Assembly: GCA_028711675.1 (NCBI GenBank)
Contig: JAQTRT010000059.1
Location: 1 to 13,052, forward strand
Source: a bacterium
Lineage (GTDB): Bacteria > Spirochaetota > JAHITG01
Direction: 5' to 3'
Length of the DNA stretch: 13,052 bases
Numbering within the stretch: position 1 is the stretch's first letter; each line of letters begins with the position of its first letter. Made by a program: the position numbers and the translations under genes. Shown here in pieces: positions 6,363 through 12,227 of this stretch. The notes below the pieces were generated by a model, which worked only from the letters and a program-made list of their open reading frames with translations, was not told where the DNA came from and made no database searches.

Positions 6363-7352
6363 ATGGAAATAAAATATCTCCCTTACGAAGACCGCTTTTT
6401 CGAGGATATCCGGAGGATCACGCTCACGTCCTTTGAGCTTACCGCTTTCGGGACAGACGGCCGCATTCCCAGGGAAAAAGCCCTGGAGATCGCATGGGAG
6501 GCCTGGTGCAGGCCTGTCCTTGTCTCGGACAAAAAAAAATACTGCGTCATGGCCTGCACACCGCGTAAAGCCGTGGGATTCATCATCTACGGCGCCAATG
6601 CCGAGTTCAGCAGACTGCTGGACATCAAGATCGGGAGCATCATCCTGATGGCAGTTGAAAAAAAATACAGGGGCCGGTACAGGATCGCCCGCCATCTGCT
6701 GGAATACGTGTTCAACATCTACAAAAACAATAAAGTGAACCTCATCACCGTGGGAACGGACCAGGACAACCTGCCGGCTGTGATGAGCTATATCCATTCC
6801 GGTTTCGAACCGGTCCTGAACTGGTCTACGTTCCGTTATTATTTCAAGGAAGACCGGGAATACGAAGACACGGACGGCACACTGGTCAAGACGGAAAAGG
6901 CCGATATCAGGTTTCAATCCCTCCCCAGCCGGCCTGTCCCTTACCTGTGCGATAATAAACTGACCAGGCAGCAGAAAAACGCTCTTTTAAGATACATCAT
7001 TAAGAAAATAAAACTGGAGATCAACGGAGGCAGGCTGGAATATTATCATATCAGAAAGGATTCCCAGACAGCAGGTTATCTGACCCTGATGAGGGATAAG
7101 GCTATATCCGAAGTCCTCAGGAAAAGCTTTTATCGCATTAACGATCTGGTCTTTCCAGGCCGGGATGAGGATATGAACAGCAGGCTCCTGTGTTCCTCCC
7201 TTTCTGCATTAAAAAAGCTCCACCCGTCCATGGATTCCCTGGAAATATTCATCCGTTCGAACGACTGGCCCATGATCCATATCCTCAACCACAGCGGCTT
7301 CACGCTGGTCCACAATGCCATGAACCTCCACTGCCACCTGCCGATGCTCTAG
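6363..7352 (+). CDS. Double-GNAT-fold acetyltransferase-like protein
   Basis: A 329-residue protein. Residues about 1-165 form a GNAT domain: ILMAVEKKYRGRYRIARHLL is the acetyl-CoA pyrophosphate loop region (R/Q-x-x-G-x-G/A, here RGRYRIA), and DNLPAVMSYIHSGFEPV is the typical final strand-helix. The C-terminal half (about 190-329) looks like a second, degenerate GNAT domain, because NDWPMIHILNHSGFTLVHN repeats the same end motif without a clear acetyl-CoA loop. Such tandem arrangements occur in GNAT proteins where one copy is structural. It starts 15 bp after nfnB and probably closes the operon. The acyl acceptor cannot be read from sequence; a small metabolite, a sugar or a lysine on an operon protein are all possible. 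Confidence 0.78.
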   Translation: MEIKYLPYEDRFFEDIRRITLTSFELTAFGTDGRIPREKALEIAWEAWCRPVLVSDKKKYCVMACTPRKAVGFIIYGANAEFSRLLDIKIGSIILMAVEKKYRGRYRIARHLLEYVFNIYKNNKVNLITVGTDQDNLPAVMSYIHSGFEPVLNWSTFRYYFKEDREYEDTDGTLVKTEKADIRFQSLPSRPVPYLCDNKLTRQQKNALLRYIIKKIKLEINGGRLEYYHIRKDSQTAGYLTLMRDKAISEVLRKSFYRINDLVFPGRDEDMNSRLLCSSLSALKKLHPSMDSLEIFIRSNDWPMIHILNHSGFTLVHNAMNLHCHLPML

Positions 7353-7424
7353 ATGCATTACGTACATCTGATCAGTAAAGTTAACAACACGCGAAGTACA
7401 TTTCGGTACCTCCTGAAAAAAAAA

Positions 7425-7452
7425 TTGACTTTAAAAAAAATTACTGTATACT
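7425..7452 (+). promoter_or_regulatory. Sigma70-type promoter of the DUF2934 gene
   Basis: TTGACT (7425-7430, 5 of 6) and TATACT (7447-7452, 5 of 6) are 16 bp apart, preceded by an A-tract that could act as an UP element. The predicted start near 7459 gives a short leader with a strong Shine-Dalgarno sequence. The stretch from 7353 to this promoter shows no convincing terminator for the upstream operon. Confidence 0.65.
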
Positions 7453-7488
7453 TTATTTATATCATACTGCAATAACGGAGGGCAAAAA

Positions 7489-7659
7489 ATGGCACAGGAC
7501 AAAAAGAACGAGGTATATCTTAAAATCGCTGAAAAAGCGTATTCCTATTATGTAGCCAGGGGCTTCAAACACGGAAAACACATGGATGACTGGCTGAGGG
7601 CGGAAAAAGAGCTTATGGCTGAAGAAGCCAGGAAGAAAATGCCGAAGAAAGGCAGATAA
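7489..7659 (+). CDS. DUF2934 family mini-protein
   Basis: A 56-residue, Lys/Glu-rich protein (starts MAQDKKNEVYLKIAEKAY, ends KKMPKKGR). The core pattern fits DUF2934: a first helix IAEKAYSYYVARG, a charged turn KHGKHMDDW, then a helix starting WLRAEKELM. DUF2934 proteins are short, predicted all-helical and of unknown function. They are often named by the ARGxxxG...DWLRAE pattern seen here. The start is supported by GGAGG (7477-7481) seven bases before the ATG and by a good promoter 37 bp upstream. The gene is monocistronic: the GNAT gene ends 136 bp upstream and the convergent TrmI-like gene ends 15 bp downstream. The basic tail could bind nucleic acid, but nothing in the sequence proves that. 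Confidence 0.85.
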   Translation: MAQDKKNEVYLKIAEKAYSYYVARGFKHGKHMDDWLRAEKELMAEEARKKMPKKGR

Positions 7660-7674
7660 TCCCTTCTTTCATAC

Positions 7675-8415
7675 TTAGCGGGCAAAGACAAGGTATCCTG
7701 TATGGCCGACCATGATATCTTCCGGCCGTAAACGATCAGGATTGGCTTTATATTTCCTTAACATGATCTCAATGATCTCGATATCCTTGAAATACCTTTC
7801 CAGTACCCTGATAGCAAGGGAAATCTGATTGGTAGTGGGCATGATCATGCCCAGGGGTGCGCCGGGCTTCAGAATGCTCTTCATCAGCGGCAGATACTGG
7901 CATGAATCCCTGAAATCAAGGAAAGCCGCGTCGAAATCCTTCTCTTCGATCCCCTGGCCGATCTCCTGCCTGAACATCTTCACGTTCTGGAACTGACCGA
8001 ACATTTCGATGTTCTTTTTCGCGTTCAAATGGAACTCCTCTTCTTTTTCATAGGTATAGAGCATACCGTCCGGGCCGATGGCCCTGAGGAAGAAAAGGCT
8101 TAAGGCCCCGTTGCCTGTGCCGCACTCGAACACCTTGCTGCCGTTCTTTAAATTTAACTTGGTCACGATATATCCGGCTTCCTTGGGATAGATCACCTGG
8201 GTTTTCCTTTTCAGGCCGTGCAGGATGATGTCGTTCAGGTCCGGTCTGTAAATGAAGTACGACTCAAACGCGCTTCCGTACTCCAGCCCCACCAGGTCTT
8301 TCAATAGAATATTGCCGACATGGGTGGAAAAGGACTTGCCGGATTCCACGCGCGTGATGTACCTTTTCCTGGGCGTGTGGATCAGTATGATGTCGTTCTC
8401 TTTGATCTTGTTCAT
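7675..8415 (-). CDS. trmI: tRNA (adenine-58-N1)-methyltransferase-like protein (TrmI/Gcd14 family)
   Basis: A 246-residue protein. An N-terminal small beta domain (about 1-65) precedes the family hallmark IYPKEAGYI (75-83). A class I SAM methyltransferase domain follows, with motif I FECGTGNGALS (96-106) and the acidic residue of motif II in TYEKE (Glu123). The C-terminal VGHTGYLVFAR matches the family end. TrmI makes m1A58 in the tRNA T-loop as a homotetramer in the cytoplasm. One deviation is motif IV: FLDFRD (165-170), where family members commonly have LDLP-type sequence around the catalytic Asp. The Asp itself (Asp167) is kept. The start has AAAGGA about 7 bases upstream. It sits alone on the minus strand with its own probable promoter. 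Confidence 0.85.
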   Translation of the reverse strand: MNKIKENDIILIHTPRKRYITRVESGKSFSTHVGNILLKDLVGLEYGSAFESYFIYRPDLNDIILHGLKRKTQVIYPKEAGYIVTKLNLKNGSKVFECGTGNGALSLFFLRAIGPDGMLYTYEKEEEFHLNAKKNIEMFGQFQNVKMFRQEIGQGIEEKDFDAAFLDFRDSCQYLPLMKSILKPGAPLGMIMPTTNQISLAIRVLERYFKDIEIIEIMLRKYKANPDRLRPEDIMVGHTGYLVFAR

Positions 8416-8537
8416 TCGTTGTTCCTTTTTACTTTATTCTACTGATGAAAGACATTAAAACACACTAAGGGTCGATAAATCCCGGGACGACTCAGTCTAA
8501 GAGTTTAAAGGTCTAATAGTCTAAAAGTAATATGGGA

Positions 8538-8565
8538 AAGATATATTATTTATAAAAGTTGTCAA
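8538..8565 (-). promoter_or_regulatory. Probable sigma70-type promoter of the TrmI-like gene
   Basis: Minus strand: perfect TTGACA (8560-8565), 16-bp AT-rich spacer, TATCTT (8538-8543, 4 of 6). Initiation near 8531 gives a leader of about 115 nt. The leader region 8490-8530 is made of loose repeats of GTCTAA/TTTAAAG type. The rest of the gap to 8685 has only a weak GGCAGG/CCTGCC inverted repeat and no clear terminator. Confidence 0.5.
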
Positions 8566-8685
8566 GGCTTTAAAGGCAGGGATTTCTCACTTTTCCGCTT
8601 TTAAAATTTTCCCTTGTTTCATGATATCGTGGCAGGTTCTTATCCTTCTTTCCTGATCCCTGATTCCTGCCGGCTGATCCCTTTT

Positions 8686-10062
8686 TCATTCCCCGAACAA
8701 CTCCTGTTCGAGGTTCTTATCCTTTCCCGGCGTGCTCTCCTTTATTTTTTCTTTCTCCTCTGCCTTTTTTTCAGGAAGGGTATAGGGTTGGGACCCGGGT
8801 CCGGGTTTGGTCTCTCCGTCTGCCATCACCTGCCTGATCTCCTCCATCTCATTGTTCCGGCCATAGAACGCATTAAAGTCTTTCAGGGCCATCATGAACC
8901 ATGTCGTGGAGGAAATACAGATGGGTTTGTCCGGCATGGTCCAGCCTCCATAGGGGGGCGTACCGGGATTGGAAGCATACGGCAGGCCCGTCGAATCATC
9001 ATAACGCTCGCTCCGGACAACGGCTTTTTTCAGCTCTTCCAGATAATACCGGGCTTCCTCTTTCCTGTCAAAAAGGTCAAAGGCCAGTACCATCTGGCCT
9101 GTTCCTTCGAACCAGACCGCGTCTTTGTCCGGAAAAGGGGAACGGCTGTATGTACCGCCGAAATCAAATCCTGCCACTTCCTTCTCATTGGGTTTGTAAA
9201 ATTGCTTGTTCCCCGCGTAATTGATCGCGAAATCAAGCACAGAAGAATATTTCCTGTCAGCCAGGCTCATAACGGTCCAGGAAGAGACATCCGTGGCATA
9301 ATTAGGATCATCATGGCCGTTATAGAACCGGCCCTGTTCTTTATTCCACATTTCACTCTCCAGCCATTTCCGGATGCCGGCGGCTGCTTCCTTGTATCGC
9401 CTGTCGCGGGTGAGAAGATATAAGCCCTGGAATGCAGCGTACGCGTCCAGGTTATGCTCGGTGGACATCCAGATGTAAGGGCTCTTATATTCATTGATCC
9501 CGCCCCAGAGACCGTGGTTGTAGCTGTTCCGGAATTCCAGCATCCAGTCTGCCACAGCCCCGGCCATATCCAGGTATGACTTGTCTCCTGTCCTGACCGT
9601 ATAATAGTTCAGGGAAAGGAGGAGCCAGGCATTCGGGCCGATGGCCCTGGAATTATTCCCGATACGGCCGTTGATCTTGTACATATCGGGAAATCCGTTG
9701 AATTTTCCGGATGAGGAGATCTCTTTTTTCCATTCTTTTTTATAGAAATCAAACACTTTACAGGCCAGGCCCTGTTCATTGTTCAGGATATAGACAATGG
9801 CAGCCAGACTGTCATCATAAGTATAGGAGACTTCGCCGCTCTCATAACTTTCCACAAGGCCATTGCTTTTCTGCTGCTGGTTCTTCAGCCAGTTCAGACA
9901 GGACTGTTCGATGGGGAGCAGGGAATTGAAATTCACGACCTTCCGGATCTCTTCGGTTGTGTAGGTGAATATCCGTTTCTGCTGCCTGTCCAGATAATAA
10001 TCCTGCTGGCCTGCAAGCCAGGATGGGAGGACCATCATTAAAATGAAAAAAGCTTTCCTCAT
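8686..10062 (-). CDS. Secreted (alpha/alpha)-barrel glycosidase-like protein
   Basis: A 458-residue exported protein. The N-terminus MRKAFFILMMVLPSWLAG is a signal peptide with a likely signal-peptidase cut near LAG-QQ. The body is helical with repeated aromatic motifs typical of (alpha/alpha)6-toroid glycosidases and related enzymes: SYTYDDSLAAIVYIL, NAWLLLSLNYY, HNLDAYAAFQGLYLL, VSSWTVMSLADR, AVWFEGTGQMVLAFDL and SSTTWFMMAL. The acids in TYDDS and WFEGT are candidate catalytic residues. I cannot name the CAZy family. The last 45 residues are a charged Lys/Glu/Pro-rich tail ending QELFGE. The frame extends upstream to 10134, but AGGAG seven bases before the ATG at 10062 and the signal peptide decide the start; the longer version would run into the repeat at 10126. 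It is last in the envelope locus and probably acts on a polysaccharide in the periplasm. Confidence 0.7.
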   Translation of the reverse strand: MRKAFFILMMVLPSWLAGQQDYYLDRQQKRIFTYTTEEIRKVVNFNSLLPIEQSCLNWLKNQQQKSNGLVESYESGEVSYTYDDSLAAIVYILNNEQGLACKVFDFYKKEWKKEISSSGKFNGFPDMYKINGRIGNNSRAIGPNAWLLLSLNYYTVRTGDKSYLDMAGAVADWMLEFRNSYNHGLWGGINEYKSPYIWMSTEHNLDAYAAFQGLYLLTRDRRYKEAAAGIRKWLESEMWNKEQGRFYNGHDDPNYATDVSSWTVMSLADRKYSSVLDFAINYAGNKQFYKPNEKEVAGFDFGGTYSRSPFPDKDAVWFEGTGQMVLAFDLFDRKEEARYYLEELKKAVVRSERYDDSTGLPYASNPGTPPYGGWTMPDKPICISSTTWFMMALKDFNAFYGRNNEMEEIRQVMADGETKPGPGSQPYTLPEKKAEEKEKIKESTPGKDKNLEQELFGE

Positions 10063-10125
10063 TTCATAACTCCTGCTTTTAAAAACAAATATTAAAAAGG
10101 CGATGCATTTCCCTTTTCCTGGCTG

Positions 10126-10256
10126 ATGGATCATGATTGTTCAGTTTTCCGGTTTGGAGTCGCGTAACTTTAACAGGATGTTAAAGTAGCGACTCCCCTC
10201 GCAGGCCTGCATGGATGCAGGCCGAGAATGAGGAAAAACGAACAATCATGATCCAT
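10126..10256 (+). repeat. Structured palindromic repeat, element B (two inner hairpins within 25-bp outer arms)
   Basis: Outer arms 10126-10150 and 10232-10256 are reverse complements over 25 bp with two adjacent mismatches; the outer 17 bp, ATGGATCATGATTGTTC, are perfect. Inside are two hairpins on the plus strand. The first (10156-10196) has GGAGTCGC/GCGACTCC and CTTTAACA/TGTTAAAG stems with GGA in the loop (CAGGATG 10174-10180). The second (10204-10223) is GGCCTGCATGGATGCAGGCC. GAGAATGAG (10224-10232) precedes the right arm. The element lies 4 bp after the stop codon of the 10261 gene (minus strand) and ends 63 bp before the next start, so it fills most of this 198-bp gap. The strand given is the one with GGA loops, antisense to the genes around it. 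Confidence 0.85.
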
Positions 10257-10260
10257 ATTT

Positions 10261-10908
10261 TTATTTCATAAAGCCTATGTCATCCAGATAGAACTCGATA
10301 TTCTGCTGGGTCTCGATATCCTCGTTCAGACTGATAACGAACTTGGTCACCCGTTCCAGGTCAATACCTGAAAAATCATCCAGCTTCACTTTAACCAGCT
10401 GCCATTTGGCCGGCTTCCGGATGACTGTGACCGGGACCTTGATGCTCTGGCCCTGGGGAGTCGTAATATCGCCCAGTTCCACATAAAACCTGGTCCAGTC
10501 CTGCATAACCTTGATATAAAAACCGATATACGCATAATCCGAAACATCCCTTTTCTGCGGAGCGGGATTACCGTCCTTATCCGTTTCCGTATCAGGCCCC
10601 AGCGTGCAGGCCAGCCAGGAATAACCTTTCAGTTCCTGTGAGTGGGATATCTTCATCCTGAGGCTTTTCAGCCCGTTATAGAACTCGGAAGCCGTGACCT
10701 GGTTCGAGATACTGTCCTGGTTCGAGGAGCCGATACCGGTCCAGCCGTCCAGATCATTGGGATTGTAATTATCCTCAAAGGAATGGATAAGGCTGGACGG
10801 GATGACATTGCCTTTCTCGCCCTTGTCGAATTTATTCTGGAGGGGCGAGGGTGTTTCCCCGCACTGAGAAAAAATTATCAGTATCAGGATAAAAAATGCC
10901 TTTTTCAC
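10261..10908 (-). CDS. Putative lipoprotein with carbohydrate-binding (CIA30/CBM-like) beta-sandwich domain
   Basis: A 215-residue protein. MKKAFFILILIIFSQC looks like a lipoprotein signal with Cys16 as the lipidated residue, though IFSQC is a loose lipobox with Gln at -1. The mature part is a beta-rich domain: SLIHSFEDNYNPNDLDGW near the start, YIGFYIKVMQDWTRFYVEL in the middle and IEFYLDDIGF at the end. This order (a FED start, a sugar-facing aromatic strand, a final YLDDI strand) is the pattern of CIA30/CBM11-like jelly-roll domains. It probably binds a glycan at the envelope and may act with the glycosidase-like proteins on either side. It starts 6 bp after the upstream gene's stop codon, so the two are likely cotranslated. 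Binding specificity is unknown. Confidence 0.65.
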   Translation of the reverse strand: MKKAFFILILIIFSQCGETPSPLQNKFDKGEKGNVIPSSLIHSFEDNYNPNDLDGWTGIGSSNQDSISNQVTASEFYNGLKSLRMKISHSQELKGYSWLACTLGPDTETDKDGNPAPQKRDVSDYAYIGFYIKVMQDWTRFYVELGDITTPQGQSIKVPVTVIRKPAKWQLVKVKLDDFSGIDLERVTKFVISLNEDIETQQNIEFYLDDIGFMK

Positions 10909-10914
10909 CTTGCT

Positions 10915-12045
10915 TTACCTCCACGCTGTCTGCAGCCGGTAATACACCGGCCTGGGCGTTACGGTATCCGGGCCTGAACTGTTCTTGGAAACAGCCATGA
11001 TACCGTACCATTCCTCGTTGGAAAAATTATCCGGCTGGTCCGAACGGGGCCCTCCGCCTCCTGTATCATGGGAAGAGGAATTCCCGGCTTTCCACCACTC
11101 ATCGCTATACGCCATGATGCTTCCTCCCACACATACACCGGAAGGATTGGCCTTGATACTGTGCCATAAACGGACCATATTGGTTGCCTGTGTGCTCTCA
11201 TCAGGCCCTACACCGTTATTATACGCATCAATGCCGAATTCAGTGATGAGCAGGGGTTTGGCGCTCTTTCCTGCAAAACTGCTGAAACTGGCGGTAAAAT
11301 CTGCGGGATACGGCTGGGGATAAAGGTTCAAGCCCCAGATATCAAGATAGATCATGGAAGCATCATCAGCCGCACGATTAAGATTCCCGATATCTCCATC
11401 GGCCAGACTGCCGTTGTCTGCCAGAGCTGTTGTGGTAGGATGGAAATCCCTTCCTTCGGCTTCATGCGCTGCCTTAGCCATATCATTGATGAACTGGTAC
11501 AGTTTCGTCCTTTCCGAATCTAAAATGCTGAAACCATTATTATCATCATTCCCGATACACCAGAGCAGCACAGCCCGGTGGTCCTTATAGGTATTCACGT
11601 AACTTTTAAATTCACTGATCTTGGTCTGCCTGTACGTGCTGTTGCTGATGGCTGAATTGGGGTCATAAGAAAAACCCATGATCACATAGATGGGCGAATC
11701 CCCGTTATTATAACAAGAATCAAGAAATGCCGTTGAAGTGACCTTGGCCCATGTGCGTATCGTGTTGCATCCCATCTGCCTTAAGAGCGGGATATCCCTT
11801 GTATAAACGGAAGAATCCTTGAAATAATCATAACTGCCTACGCCGTAACCTATGGGTGTGGGCGCGTACCCTACTCCCCTGACAACGAATTTTTCATCGT
11901 TCACGTACAGGTCCCTTGTGTGCACCTCCACCTTTGTTTTTTCAATAGTATAGATAAGCGTGACAGGGTCCACCGGGTTCTTTCCGCATGAGGTCAGAAC
12001 AAACACAATAAGTATAAAAATAATTGATCTAATGGTCACCGGCAT
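10915..12045 (-). CDS. Glycosidase-like TIM-barrel lipoprotein (GH2/GH5/GH72-type)
   Basis: A 376-residue lipoprotein. MPVTIRSIIFILIVFVLTSC gives lipobox LTSC with Cys20. The body follows clan GH-A barrels: VNDEKFVVRGVGYAPTPIG (48-66) is the common opening strand, NTIRTWA (94-100) is the second, LLWCIGNDDN (160-169) holds the acid/base position, MIYLDIWGLNLYP (231-243) is a barrel strand, and LLITEFGIDAY (265-275) has the nucleophile Glu269. The acid/base residue after GN is Asp167 where the family normally has Glu, so activity may be altered or transglycosylating. The frame could start at 12102 or 12075, but those starts overlap the neighbouring repeat; GGAG ten bases before ATG 12045 plus the signal peptide decide the start. 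It heads a two-gene unit with the carbohydrate-binding lipoprotein. Confidence 0.75.
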   Translation of the reverse strand: MPVTIRSIIFILIVFVLTSCGKNPVDPVTLIYTIEKTKVEVHTRDLYVNDEKFVVRGVGYAPTPIGYGVGSYDYFKDSSVYTRDIPLLRQMGCNTIRTWAKVTSTAFLDSCYNNGDSPIYVIMGFSYDPNSAISNSTYRQTKISEFKSYVNTYKDHRAVLLWCIGNDDNNGFSILDSERTKLYQFINDMAKAAHEAEGRDFHPTTTALADNGSLADGDIGNLNRAADDASMIYLDIWGLNLYPQPYPADFTASFSSFAGKSAKPLLITEFGIDAYNNGVGPDESTQATNMVRLWHSIKANPSGVCVGGSIMAYSDEWWKAGNSSSHDTGGGGPRSDQPDNFSNEEWYGIMAVSKNSSGPDTVTPRPVYYRLQTAWR

Positions 12046-12069
12046 AGAAAAAGTATCTCCTATCAATTT

Positions 12070-12208
12070 TATCATATCAACAGATGTTTCTCTTTTTCTC
12101 ATTCTCGGGCATCATCCATGGCGCCCTCCGGGGGTTCCGCCGGTTTTAGCCTCCTGCTAAAACCACGGTTCCACAAACCGAAAAAGAGAAACACATGTTG
12201 ATATGATA
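12070..12208 (-). repeat. Structured palindromic repeat, element C (GGA-loop hairpins within 29-bp outer arms)
   Basis: Outer arms 12070-12098 and 12180-12208 are reverse complements over 29 bp with only two adjacent mismatches. On the minus strand the core reads CGGTTTGTGGAACC. A hairpin with 9-bp stem GGTTTTAGC/GCTAAAACC and loop AGGAG (12142-12164) comes next, followed by CCCGGAGGG and an imperfect hairpin around CATGGATG (12107-12126). GAGAATGAG and the arm close it. This is the same order as element B, but on the opposite strand. It lies 19 bp after the stop codon of the outer-membrane protein gene and ends 24 bp before the next start. The strand given is the one with GGA loops, here sense to the genes. 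Confidence 0.85.
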
Positions 12209-12227
12209 CACTTCCATAATCCGATCT

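Noticed and set aside
8490..8530. CRISPR-like or iteron repeats (GTCTAA/TTTAAAG)
   Set aside because: Units are 6-8 bp, irregularly spaced and few; no spacers, cas genes or replication gene are nearby.
8614..9423. Plus-strand open frame (269 codons) over the toroid glycosidase-like gene
   Set aside because: The opposite strand encodes a protein with a signal peptide, good ribosome binding site and repeated family motifs; this one has none.
10063..10134. N-terminal extension of the toroid glycosidase-like protein to 10134
   Set aside because: It would put a signal peptide at residue 25, overlap the left arm of element B and ignore the AGGAG site before 10062.
10174..10180. Integron attC-like site in elements B and C
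   Set aside because: The inner stem resembles R'/R'' boxes (TTTAAC...GTTAAA), but bases do not fit RYYYAAC/GTTRRRY in both elements, no gene cassette pattern or integrase is present, and element C lacks the AAC/GTT core.
10240..10272. Intrinsic terminator on the plus strand at the right end of element B
   Set aside because: The arm is followed by ATTTTTATTT, but no plus-strand gene ends here and the arm pairs with a sequence 100 bp away, so a compact terminator stem is missing.
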